Assembly: GCA_910586875.1 (NCBI GenBank) | Contig: CAJUJI010000001.1 | Coordinates: forward strand, 1 to 62,949 | DNA from: an uncultured Anaerotruncus sp. | GTDB taxonomy: Bacteria > Bacillota > Clostridia > Oscillospirales > Ruminococcaceae | Direction of reading: 5' to 3' | Length of the DNA stretch: 62,949 nt | Shown here: positions 44,980 to 53,413 of the stretch, piece by piece | How positions within the stretch are numbered: position 1 is the first letter of the stretch | Layout: each line of letters starts with the position of its first letter | Notes under the pieces: generated by a model | Told to the model about the DNA's origin: nothing | The model's input: the letters and a program-made list of their open reading frames with translations, nothing else | The model's database searches: none | Program-made: the position numbers and the translations under genes

Positions 44980-46269
44980 TTATGCAAACTGGCTCATCAA
45001 TGCGCCAACTGCATAATAGTTGGACATGTTATAAACACCTGTGCGATTATACATTGACATCAACTGGAAGGTGTCCATCTGAGACTGGCTGATTGCAGTC
45101 TGCGAGCTCTTTCCGCCGGATGCTCTGGAATTGTTGGTTGCACTGAGCAAGCTGCCGGATCGGATATTCAAACCCTGTTCAGCATCCTTGCGGAAACCAG
45201 ATGCAAGCGTGTCGGTAAGCTCTTTGGTCAGGCTCGGAGTCTCCCGCAGCGCCTTCTCAAAAGCAGCCTTATCCAGCGACAATTTCCCATCGCTGCCAAC
45301 GCTAATACCAATCATCTTCATCGAGCGCTCAGAAATCGGAGTCATCAGCATGTTGCGCATCTGGCGCAGTACACCAACGCCCTTGCCCGAGTTGTCGTTG
45401 AGGAATTTAAGCGCGCTGTTATAGCTGTCAATCAGCTTGCTCACCGCGTCTGTGCTAACCCCCGTTTTCTCTCCATTGCTGGCCTTGATTTCGGTAGAGC
45501 CCTCCCCTTTCAGGGTGATGCTGAACCCATCAATGTCCACTTCATTGGTCGAGAAGGTGAACGACTCGGTCTCGGTGCCATTTTTGGTAACAGAAAAGAC
45601 CGCATCCCGGCTTTCCACCGCCGCATCTTCCAGTCCCATGCTCTCTGCAAACGAACCAGACAAGGTAAAGGCATGTTCGCTGCCAGTCGCACCAGAAATC
45701 TCCGGCGAAGATTTCCCGTCCTTTGTAACAACGTTTGCTGTAACGCCTGCATTCACGCTGTTAATCTTCTGCGCAAATTTCTCAAGCGCCTCTTTGTTGG
45801 TTTTCGCACCCGCAGAGCTGAGATTCAGATTGAACACGCCCTTCTCCGAGCGGATGGTCAATCCACCGCCCACCGACGGAAGCTCACCTGTGCTGTTAAG
45901 CTCTTTTGAACGATTTACCTGCGCAGAGGCCGTCTGTTGCACATCTACCCGGTACACATCCGAGCTGTTTTGCAGTGAGCCGGCCGCAGCAGCCACAGCG
46001 CTATCGCCGGAAACCGCTGTCAGCTTATTCGTCTTTGGGTTTAGCACCGCTTCCGCTGCATCCTTTAGCTGGGTCATCTTCTCCTGATAACTCTTGATAA
46101 AGGACGTATCCTCATCACTCAAGGCTGACGTCTTGGTGACCGATTTTACCGACGAGGCAGAACTGGTGTTCCTGCTGCCGCTCATTGCGAGCATGTACTT
46201 CATCTGATTCATTTGGCTGTAACCAGAAAGCACAATATTACTCAAATAGGAAAAGTTGGATGAAATCAC
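44980..46269 (-). CDS. second FliD-like protein
   Basis: 429 residues from a GTG start with GGAGGG upstream. Middle and C-terminal parts resemble filament-cap proteins: VYRVDVQQTASAQVNRS, GGLTIRSEKGVFNLNL, LIDSYNSALKFLND and IGISVGSDGKLSLDKAAFEKAL. The C terminus differs from FliD, ending VYNMSNYYAVGALMSQFA. It is about 330 residues shorter than the FliD at 33788. It could cap or decorate another structure. A sigma28-type promoter and a structured leader precede it. Confidence 0.7.
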   Translation of the reverse strand: MISSNFSYLSNIVLSGYSQMNQMKYMLAMSGSRNTSSASSVKSVTKTSALSDEDTSFIKSYQEKMTQLKDAAEAVLNPKTNKLTAVSGDSAVAAAAGSLQNSSDVYRVDVQQTASAQVNRSKELNSTGELPSVGGGLTIRSEKGVFNLNLSSAGAKTNKEALEKFAQKINSVNAGVTANVVTKDGKSSPEISGATGSEHAFTLSGSFAESMGLEDAAVESRDAVFSVTKNGTETESFTFSTNEVDIDGFSITLKGEGSTEIKASNGEKTGVSTDAVSKLIDSYNSALKFLNDNSGKGVGVLRQMRNMLMTPISERSMKMIGISVGSDGKLSLDKAAFEKALRETPSLTKELTDTLASGFRKDAEQGLNIRSGSLLSATNNSRASGGKSSQTAISQSQMDTFQLMSMYNRTGVYNMSNYYAVGALMSQFA

Positions 46270-46496
46270 GAAATTCCCTCCTTTTTAAAATATTTATAAC
46301 AAAAGGGAGACACCCCGCCAGGGCGCTCCCCTTCACTATACAATCTGCCGCACCGCCTAAGGCGGGATTGGGCATTTCGGACCGCTTGGAAGCACACTTT
46401 ATGGCTGCTGGGTCTGCCTAAGCCGGCGTCCCTGCCAGACCAGAGCGTTGCCTCATACGCCACCGCGTATAGGCAAAAGCCAGAATTGCCTTTCAC
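46270..46496 (-). ncRNA. structured leader of the FliD-like gene
   Basis: About 225 bases between the predicted sigma28 start and the GTG. On the minus strand I can pair AGGCAA/TTGCCT, ATACGC-GGTG-GCGTAT, GGTCTG/CAGACC enclosing a smaller stem, CCGCC-TTA-GGCGG, and a last GC-rich stem followed by TTTTGTT. It holds no convincing gene. It does not match the c-di-GMP-I, c-di-GMP-II, cobalamin or SAM patterns I know. I infer a regulatory leader, possibly ligand- or protein-responsive. Confidence 0.5.
46297..46333 (-). terminator. attenuator-like hairpin before the FliD-like start
   Basis: Minus strand: AAGGGGAG pairs with CTCCCTT (one bulge), continuing as CGCCC-TGGC-GGGGTG, and is followed by TTTTGTTAT. 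It lies 25-30 bases before the GGAGGG site. A terminator between promoter and gene is the hallmark of attenuation. Confidence 0.5.
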
Positions 46497-46502
46497 TATG
46501 AA

Positions 46503-46529
46503 TATTCGGGTGAGCTACCGAAAACTAAA
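46503..46529 (-). promoter_or_regulatory. sigma28-type promoter of the FliD-like unit
   Basis: Minus strand: TTTAGTTT (46529-46522), 11 bases, CCCGAATA (46510-46503). Identical -35 and spacing to the flgM and cheA elements. Confidence 0.7.
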
Positions 46530-46656
46530 GTATAATTTGGGCAAACTGTGAAAATTATTTTCCAGCGATTTGTACCCCGGCGATGCCCGCACAAAACCGC
46601 TAAAACCACATCACCATGGGCATAAAGCGCACATTACTGTATCAGCACAGCAAAAA

Positions 46657-46680
46657 GCGGAGCCGCATAAGCGACTCCGC
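46657..46680 (-). terminator. terminator of the chemoreceptor gene
   Basis: GCGGAGCCGC and GCGACTCCGC pair (one G-T) over ATAA. On the minus strand the stem is followed by TTTTT (46656-46652). It lies about a dozen bases past the receptor stop codon. The 46530-46651 stretch beyond it holds nothing I can name. Confidence 0.8.
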
Positions 46681-46692
46681 CAACAGAGCTCT

Positions 46693-48486
46693 TTAATATT
46701 TGCTGTTGTCATCAAACAGATCTGCACTGTCATAAGAGGAAGAATCATCCGGCGCAAAGCTGTAGCTTAACGCACCTACCGAACCGCTGCCGCGCAGCTG
46801 GAAACGCTCCACCTGTGATTTGAGAATATTCGCCTGGCTGGAAAGCTCCTCGCTGGCTGCTGCCGACTGTTCTGCGGTTGCAGAGTTGGTCTGTACCACC
46901 GCCGAAATCTGATCGATCCCCTGTGTAACCTGCTGAATTGCCTCTGCCTGGTCGTTGGTAGCTTTGGTAATCTGCTCCATTGTTGTGCTGATATTCTCAG
47001 CACCTTCCACAACCTCCGCCAACGAATGCTGTGTATCGCCAACCAGCTTATTACCCTCCTCAACCGCCTTGAGAGAACCTTCAATCAGGGTAGTGGTATT
47101 CTTTGCTGCCTCTGCGCTCTTGGAAGCGAGGTTGCGAACCTCATCCGCAACAACCGCAAAGCCCTTGCCTGCCGCACCTGCGCGCGCCGCTTCAACCGCC
47201 GCATTCAGCGCGAGAATATTGGTCTGGAACGCGATATCCTCAATTGTCTTGATGATCTTGCTGATCTCGCTCGAGCTCTTGTCAATCCGGGTCATCGCGT
47301 GCACTAGATCTTCCATCTGACCATTGCAGACAGAAATTGTATTAGCAGTCTGTGCAATCAGCTGATTGACCTGAGTCGCGTTCTTTGCATTCTCATTAAC
47401 CTGGCGGGAAATATCGTTGGAGGTCGCTGCAAGCTCCTCTACAGAGGATGCCTGTTCAGTAGCGCCCTGACTCAGCGCCTGTGCACCGCTGGAAACCTGA
47501 TCGGAACCAGCTGCAACCTGCTCAGCCGAATGGTTGATATTGCCCATCGTTTCGTTCAGCGCATCTAAAATCTGATTCAGCGAGGAACGGATGGAAGCAA
47601 AATCACCCAGATATTCCATATCCGCGCGCACCGTCAGATTGCCGGATGCAATCGTCTTCAGAATATTCGCGATATCATCGATGTAAGAGGAAAGGGTGGT
47701 TAACACAAACCGCATACTCTCTGCAAGCTGTCCCAATTCATCCTGAGAGCGGTAGGTAACAACCGCCTTCATATTGCCGCGTGTCATCTCTTTCGCGGCG
47801 GCCTCAATTTCTGCGACAGGGCGGGAAATACCGCGGCTGATCACGCCAACCAACAAAACGGTGAGAATCAAGCTGACAACTGCCAGTGCAATCTGAACAC
47901 CCATGCAGATAAACTTCATCTGCTCGCCCTGACGGTAATATTCATCCGCCTGGCTCTGGCTGGCCGCTATTACTTTGTCCATTGCCTCCGACAAGGTTAC
48001 CCGCGCGGTGCTATACTCGCCCAAAATCAGCGCATATGCCTCGTCATCCTTGGACGCCGCAAGCAGCTCCATCGCTCTTGAACGAGGCCCTGCAAGATTG
48101 TTCATCGCAGTCTCTGCATTGCTGAGCAAGGTGGGATCCCCCACGTAAGCCGCCCTCAGCTCGCCAAATAGAGCGGTCAACTCCGCAGCCAGCTGATTGC
48201 TCTGGTTGCTAATCTCCTGAACTTTTACGGGATCTTTTTCAACCAACGCCTGCAGCAAATTGCGGTTCACCTCGGTGCTGCGCTGTTGAATTGCTTCTGC
48301 TGTTTTTACCATCGGATATGGTGTATTGTAAAAGTTTTTCAAGCCACTTGAAACACTGCTAAGGCCAATGATTGATGCAATTACCGCAATACAGTAGAAC
48401 ACCATTACGATAGCAAATGAAACTGTGATTTTTTTCCCTACCTTCAAATTCTTAAACAAAAAACTCGCCTCACTCCTAAATTTCAT
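46693..48486 (-). CDS. methyl-accepting chemotaxis protein
   Basis: 597 residues. A membrane helix near residues 18-42 is followed by a helical external sensor of the four-helix-bundle type (about 43-190), a second helix near 191-212, HAMP (about 213-266) and the long signalling helix pair. The conserved tip EDIAFQTNILALNAAVEAAR is intact. The C terminus ends DDNSKY without a NWETF-type CheR tether. It is the only chemoreceptor in the window and has its own promoter and terminator. Confidence 0.95.
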   Translation of the reverse strand: MKFRSEASFLFKNLKVGKKITVSFAIVMVFYCIAVIASIIGLSSVSSGLKNFYNTPYPMVKTAEAIQQRSTEVNRNLLQALVEKDPVKVQEISNQSNQLAAELTALFGELRAAYVGDPTLLSNAETAMNNLAGPRSRAMELLAASKDDEAYALILGEYSTARVTLSEAMDKVIAASQSQADEYYRQGEQMKFICMGVQIALAVVSLILTVLLVGVISRGISRPVAEIEAAAKEMTRGNMKAVVTYRSQDELGQLAESMRFVLTTLSSYIDDIANILKTIASGNLTVRADMEYLGDFASIRSSLNQILDALNETMGNINHSAEQVAAGSDQVSSGAQALSQGATEQASSVEELAATSNDISRQVNENAKNATQVNQLIAQTANTISVCNGQMEDLVHAMTRIDKSSSEISKIIKTIEDIAFQTNILALNAAVEAARAGAAGKGFAVVADEVRNLASKSAEAAKNTTTLIEGSLKAVEEGNKLVGDTQHSLAEVVEGAENISTTMEQITKATNDQAEAIQQVTQGIDQISAVVQTNSATAEQSAAASEELSSQANILKSQVERFQLRGSGSVGALSYSFAPDDSSSYDSADLFDDNSKY

Positions 48487-48507
48487 CGATCCGTCGGTCT
48501 CATACCT

Positions 48508-48535
48508 ATTATGGACCTTTTTCGTAAAAAGTCAA
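48508..48535 (-). promoter_or_regulatory. sigma-A-like promoter of the chemoreceptor gene
   Basis: Minus strand: TTGACT (48535-48530), 16 bases, CATAAT (48513-48508). It lies about 20 bases upstream of the start codon, so the leader is very short. Confidence 0.55.
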
Positions 48536-48622
48536 GACCTTTGCTTAAAATTAGCGGTCCTGTGGGGCGACTGTGCCCCAACTTTCAAGGCGCCTTTTGC
48601 ATCCCTAAAAGTGACCTCTCTA

Positions 48623-49918
48623 TTATAAAGCCTCCTCCCCTTCCTTCAATCCCTCAGCCGCTTTTTGCGCATCTTCTGGATTTGCTGGCTTTAACAGATT
48701 ATTCCAAATAGAATTGACATACTCCACACATTCAAAATAAATCTGTGTAATAATGTTCATGGGCAGCCCCAAATTTTGGGCGTGCATGGTCATTCCTGCC
48801 CAATCTGCACTTTCATAACAGAGCACCAGATGATATAACTCGCCGCAGCTTCCACTGCCGGTGAGCAGCGCTGTGCGAATTTCGTCGCTGATTGCAAGCT
48901 CTGCCAACGCAATATCCAGCGGCACCTCCATGAGTGTATCCAAAATCGAGAACATACCCATCAGATAAGCTTCCGCGGGAGAAATTGGCAGATTGCTTAG
49001 ATGTTTAGAAAGCTCCTGACAGAAGTTTGCGCGCAGGAAGGAGGTCTTGATCAGCTCATCTGACGAGCCGCCGTTGTCCCGTTTAAAGCTCAACAGATAA
49101 ATCCACTGTTTGAGCTGGCCGACGCCCAGAATAACCAGCGCCTGCTGCACCGATTTCGCCTGGTTGCGCAGTGCAAAATATGCGGAATTTACCAGCTTCA
49201 TCAGTGAGAACGCCAGTGTGACATCCCGCGAGATAATCTGTGTAATTTCGTCGATATCCGGCTCGTCACGGGTGACCGCAATCATCAGCTGGAAGAAGTT
49301 TCCCTGCATATGGTCTACACGATACACCCGCGCACTTTTTTGCTCTGCAACGCAGGTGCCTTGTATGTATTCGCATTCCAACGATTTGGCAAGCGCAAGC
49401 GCCTCCGGCGTGTTAATGCGATAGGCAATGACCTTCTTTTTCAGCCCATGCGAAAGGCTCACGGTATTGGACACCGTATTGCGGATTCCTTCATTCGTGC
49501 TGACCCGTCCAAAGTCCACCTTTAAATAATCGACAATTTCCATGATGCTAAAATAACGCGGAGAAAATTCAAAATCGCGAATTGCAATTTTATAGCCCTG
49601 CTTTTTATACCGGTAAAGCATCCGCTGTGCAACCGGATGAAGAATCGCCTGGTCGTTGATTTGGATGACCAGCTTTTCCGGCGAAAACATCCGCGGAATA
49701 TTCTTCATCAGCAGGTTAGGGGTAAAAGTCAAATAAGCAGTGCTCCCGCCCAAAAAGCGTTCATCACTCATTTCGGTTAAAAATTCCTCAATCGCGGTTG
49801 CAACACGGGAATCCTGCTGTCCTAGCAGAGAAGACTCATCCTCCTTATAAAGAATTTCATAAGCACTTACCTTTCCCGAACGGTCCAGAATTGGTTGACG
49901 AACGATATACGTCTCCAA
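48623..49918 (-). CDS. EAL/HDOD (YuxH-type) regulatory protein
   Basis: 431 residues. An N-terminal degenerate EAL domain (YIVRQPILDRSGKVSAYEILYK, where YEI replaces EAL) is followed by an HDOD domain from about residue 200 (ISRDVTLAFSLMKLVNSAYF, GVGQLKQWIYLL). The catalytic acidic residues of active phosphodiesterases are not evident, as is usual for this family. It is probably a signalling scaffold. It follows the FtsA-like gene by 30 bases in the same unit. Confidence 0.9.
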   Translation of the reverse strand: METYIVRQPILDRSGKVSAYEILYKEDESSLLGQQDSRVATAIEEFLTEMSDERFLGGSTAYLTFTPNLLMKNIPRMFSPEKLVIQINDQAILHPVAQRMLYRYKKQGYKIAIRDFEFSPRYFSIMEIVDYLKVDFGRVSTNEGIRNTVSNTVSLSHGLKKKVIAYRINTPEALALAKSLECEYIQGTCVAEQKSARVYRVDHMQGNFFQLMIAVTRDEPDIDEITQIISRDVTLAFSLMKLVNSAYFALRNQAKSVQQALVILGVGQLKQWIYLLSFKRDNGGSSDELIKTSFLRANFCQELSKHLSNLPISPAEAYLMGMFSILDTLMEVPLDIALAELAISDEIRTALLTGSGSCGELYHLVLCYESADWAGMTMHAQNLGLPMNIITQIYFECVEYVNSIWNNLLKPANPEDAQKAAEGLKEGEEAL

Positions 49919-49948
49919 TCAAAATTCACTCCTTCACTCAAGTTCCGC

Positions 49949-52243
49949 TTAAACGCCTTCTGTGCCGATATCCGATTTCCAGTAGATATCAAGCTTATCC
50001 CCCTCCAACACCGGCTCAACATAAGATGCTGGCCGGCCGTTGCGCAATACGACAATCTCCCCCTGGGGCTTTGTAGGGTCGATGTCCACATAGTTTAGTG
50101 CATCAAAAAACTGCACATACTGGCCATCCGCCTTGGCCGGCAGGATGCAGGGCATCCCGTTGAGCACAACCCGGACCGGTCCATAGGCATACCGCTGCGA
50201 CGCATCCGAAAACGCAGAGGAAGCGGTCGCCATCACCGGCCGCGCCTGCTGCTCATGCGGTTGCTGTGCCGCATGATAAATCGGCCGCACCAATGGTCGC
50301 AGTGGCGCAGTCAATGGCTGTGCCGCTGGCTGCGGGCTCTTTTGCTCCGTCTCCAGCTGCACCGGCCTTACCACTGGTGTGGCCGCCTGTGACGGCGCTG
50401 GCTGCTCCTGTCGGGGTTGTACCGGCTGCTGGAGCTCCGGCGGTTTTACTTCCGGCGGCTTTGGCTCCGGCGGGTTGGGCCGCTCAAGAATGTTGATGAC
50501 ATCCCCCTGCACCAGCCGGTAGGAAAAATCATCGCAGAGCGCACCGTTTACATAGACCTGCCCAGGGCCCGGCATCAGCTGTTCCGACTCAAACAGGTCC
50601 TCCAGCGTAGCGATCTCCCAAACCTCCACATGGTCCCCCTGGGAAACCGGTTCATCGCCGCCGGCCGGCACACCATTGAGCATACCCGCCGTTCCTGCAA
50701 ATTTGCTCGCGCCGTTCAGCTCCACCTCCAGCACATTCCAGCCACCCACTGCATCACATAGCAGCGGCATCGCATCTGCGCCGTTTTCCGCTGGAATAAA
50801 GGTGACCTCGTCCCCTGATTGCAGCGGGGTGGTGATATTCGCCGGACGCCCGTTTACCTCAAACCGCGCCAGGGTTGGAATCCCGCCCCGGATCAGTTTT
50901 GTTGCGCCATTGAGCTCGAACGCGACCCCTTTGCCGGAACGCCCCATAATCTGGCCATACTGGTAGCCGCTGCGCAGCAACGCCTCCATCAGCGACATCG
51001 AGCTGCCATTCATCATCCGAACCCGCTTGCCATTGACCATAACCGCCAGATTTTCCTGGCCTTGTACCGACATTGCAGAAATCGCAATTCCAATCGGCGT
51101 CGCATATTCTGCACTAATATATTGCGGGTCGGTGTCAACCATCCGCTTCATATAGTTGTTGCCGCCAATCGCAACCTTTTTCTCATCGATCGACAGCCCC
51201 TGCGCGACCAACCTGCAAAGCTCCGGCGTGCGGCTTCCGCCGCCGACCATAAACACCGCCATCGGCGGCGCACCATTCGCCTCCAAAATCCGCTGACTGA
51301 TGGTGCTTGCCAAATCCTCCACCGTAGGCAGCACCTGTTCGAGCATCTCCGCCGCTGGTGCGCTGTATTCCAGTCCCAAAATGTCCGTGTACGCAATTGT
51401 CTGCTTGCCCTCGCTGAGCATCCGCTTCATCTGCTCGGCCATCTGGAAATCCACCAGGAATTCCCGCATAATGCGTTCGGTTACTTCATCGCCCGCGACC
51501 GTCGCCATCGTGTAAGCGCAAACGCTGCCATTATTGGCAATCGCGATATCCGAGGTGCCCGCGCCCACATCCACCAATGCCACATTCAGCAGCCGAAGCT
51601 CCTGTGGAATGACCGCGTTAATCGCCGCGATCGGCTCCAAGGTCACACTCATGATGCTCAGCCCGATGCGCGACATGGTGGCATAAAGGCTTTCCACCAC
51701 CTCGCTGGGCAAAAAGGTCCCGATAAGCTCCACCTGTGCTTTTCTGCCGCGATGGTTCAGCAGGGTGGAGAAGCTATATCCATCCAGCGTATAACGAATC
51801 ACTGAATGCCCCACACAGTAGTAGGATAGAATACTTTCATCCTCCGATTCCCGCGCGAGCTCCTCATAAGCCTGCTGAATCGCTTTGGACTCCAACAAAA
51901 ACAGCTGCCGCTGGTCAATCGGTTTTTTCTCATCAATATCAATGCTGTATACCGCGCGATGCGTTTTCAGCACCCGCCCTGCGGCCGCCACATAAACCTC
52001 CTTGAGCGAGAAACCCAAATTTATCTCAAGGCGTTCTTTGATCCTGCCTGCAATTCGTGCGGTCTGTTCAATATCTTCAATCTGCCCATCCACTACGGCG
52101 CGTTCCGTGTGTTCCTCCGACTCCACCCGCAGCACCTTGAGCATTCCGTTTTCTACCGTCCCGACTACGCCGATCACGCTGCGGGTACCGATATCCAGCG
52201 CAAAGATGAGCTTTTGATCCTGTTGCCCGCTTGTCGTATCCAT
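49949..52243 (-). CDS. FtsA/PilM-like ATPase with beta-grasp repeats
   Basis: 764 residues. Residues 10-390 form an actin-like domain: phosphate-1 LDIGTRSVIG, GHSVIRYTLDGY, phosphate-2 LVDVGAGTSDIA and GGGSRTPEL. After it come three or four ubiquitin-like or SLBB-like segments with the pattern NGxxxxxxxxLxxGDxV (residues about 400-600), a Pro/Gln-rich linker (about 600-690) and a final similar segment. Standard FtsA is about 420 residues and ends in a membrane helix; this one has none. It may be a scaffold that polymerises and binds partners. Its operon mates are PilZ, FhlB and EAL/HDOD proteins. Confidence 0.8.
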   Translation of the reverse strand: MDTTSGQQDQKLIFALDIGTRSVIGVVGTVENGMLKVLRVESEEHTERAVVDGQIEDIEQTARIAGRIKERLEINLGFSLKEVYVAAAGRVLKTHRAVYSIDIDEKKPIDQRQLFLLESKAIQQAYEELARESEDESILSYYCVGHSVIRYTLDGYSFSTLLNHRGRKAQVELIGTFLPSEVVESLYATMSRIGLSIMSVTLEPIAAINAVIPQELRLLNVALVDVGAGTSDIAIANNGSVCAYTMATVAGDEVTERIMREFLVDFQMAEQMKRMLSEGKQTIAYTDILGLEYSAPAAEMLEQVLPTVEDLASTISQRILEANGAPPMAVFMVGGGSRTPELCRLVAQGLSIDEKKVAIGGNNYMKRMVDTDPQYISAEYATPIGIAISAMSVQGQENLAVMVNGKRVRMMNGSSMSLMEALLRSGYQYGQIMGRSGKGVAFELNGATKLIRGGIPTLARFEVNGRPANITTPLQSGDEVTFIPAENGADAMPLLCDAVGGWNVLEVELNGASKFAGTAGMLNGVPAGGDEPVSQGDHVEVWEIATLEDLFESEQLMPGPGQVYVNGALCDDFSYRLVQGDVINILERPNPPEPKPPEVKPPELQQPVQPRQEQPAPSQAATPVVRPVQLETEQKSPQPAAQPLTAPLRPLVRPIYHAAQQPHEQQARPVMATASSAFSDASQRYAYGPVRVVLNGMPCILPAKADGQYVQFFDALNYVDIDPTKPQGEIVVLRNGRPASYVEPVLEGDKLDIYWKSDIGTEGV

Positions 52244-52435
52244 ATCGCAGTCACCTACCTTTTTCTATCATTTTGCCGCCCTGGGCGGCGCGATAGGGCG
52301 CGCTGTTATCCTCCCGCCTGCGCAGGAACGTGACAGCGCTTTTTCGCCCATAGGCCCCTCCGCCATGCACAGCGTAGCAGAGGGTTACCGCACCGCCGCT
52401 AGCAGCAAAGGGGCTCGCGCCAACCACATCCGCTA

Positions 52436-53062
52436 TTATAAGAATCCAAAGCCCTGCTTTTTGCGGATCTCCTGGCGCTGCCGCTCATACAGGAAAGCAC
52501 AAAGCCGCTGTTCTTCCCAGTCAGCCAAATCCACAAAGTCCACTCCATAGGCCAGCATCCCCTCGCGCGTTTTCAGCGCGCGCACCACCGTTGCATATAG
52601 CCATTCTACCTCTTGGCTAAAAAATTTGGGGTCGATTTTCACCTTTGCCTCTGGCCGCAGCAGATGGTCGGTCTCCAACAGCATTCCCCCCAGGCTCAGA
52701 TTTTTCACACGGACCTGGAACGGTTTTGCATCCCGCGTCATCTCATAAGCGCGCGCGGGCAGGTCTACATTGACTCTAAAATATCGGCGGGTTTCATACT
52801 CCTTTAAATTGGTGACGTTTCCCACTACAAGCAGTTCCTTTTGCGAGCTGACCACCCAGCCAACAAAAATGTTGAAACCGCCCGTTTTGCCATTGACCAG
52901 AATTTTCACCTTCATACCTGCGTCAAGAATCGGGAAATTTTCGCTGGGTCCGTCAATCTGCAACCGCTCGTCGCGTGCCGCCGCAATTTTACCGAACAGG
53001 ATGTCCTCATCCTTCATACTCTTGATTTCACAGGTCAGGCCAATAAACTGGTTCAGCGCCAT
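52436..53062 (-). CDS. YcgR-like PilZ protein, flagellar brake type
   Basis: 208 residues with a YcgR-type N-terminal beta domain and a C-terminal PilZ domain. Both c-di-GMP contact motifs are visible: RRYFR and NLSLGGM, with LAYGVDFVDL behind. Proteins of this type bind c-di-GMP and slow the motor by contacting stator or FliG. The spacer of about 190 bases before the FtsA-like gene has short GC-rich hairpins but no gene. Confidence 0.9.
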   Translation of the reverse strand: MALNQFIGLTCEIKSMKDEDILFGKIAAARDERLQIDGPSENFPILDAGMKVKILVNGKTGGFNIFVGWVVSSQKELLVVGNVTNLKEYETRRYFRVNVDLPARAYEMTRDAKPFQVRVKNLSLGGMLLETDHLLRPEAKVKIDPKFFSQEVEWLYATVVRALKTREGMLAYGVDFVDLADWEEQRLCAFLYERQRQEIRKKQGFGFL

Positions 53063-53086
53063 ATGATCCCCTCCTACTTTGATGTT

Positions 53087-53413
53087 TTATGGTTGCTCCG
53101 GCGCGCGTCTTGGCCGGACCGAAAGTGAACGGAAGGCCGAAGGGCTATTTTTGATACGTTTCGAGGTTTCCAGCAGCTGGCAATAAATTGCCGCCACCAC
53201 CTGATACAGCTCCTCCGGTATATTGCTTCCTATTTCCAGCATACACAGCAGTGACACCGCACTGTCATCCCGAAAAACCGGTATTCCCTGCTGCTCTGCA
53301 ATGTCGATGATTTTCTGCGCAATCTCCCCATAGCCGGACGCAATGACAATCGGGGAGGCGTCCTCTTCTATGTTATATTTTAATGCTACCGCTTTATTTT
53401 TAGATCTTGACAT
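53087..53413 (-). CDS. FhlB, stand-alone FlhB C-terminal domain
   Basis: 108 residues from the ATG at 53413, nine bases after AGAAGGA; a GTG two codons upstream is possible. It aligns with FlhB just after its NPTH cleavage site: KAVALKYN against YAVAIQYN, PIVIASGYGEIAQKI against PVVIAKGQDSLALRI, and IPEELYQVVAAIYCQLL against IPEQFYQPVAEVLAFVY. It equals the FlhB fragment left after autocleavage. It overlaps the end of the upstream gene by 14 bases. Known homologues in Bacillus (YlqH) have an unclear role. Confidence 0.85.
   Translation of the reverse strand: MSRSKNKAVALKYNIEEDASPIVIASGYGEIAQKIIDIAEQQGIPVFRDDSAVSLLCMLEIGSNIPEELYQVVAAIYCQLLETSKRIKNSPSAFRSLSVRPRRAPEQP

Noticed and set aside
46270..46496. 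Known c-di-GMP-I or -II riboswitch in the leader
   Set aside because: The conserved GGCAAA...GGGACGCAAAG pattern of class I and the class II core are absent; only loose GC-rich resemblances are found.
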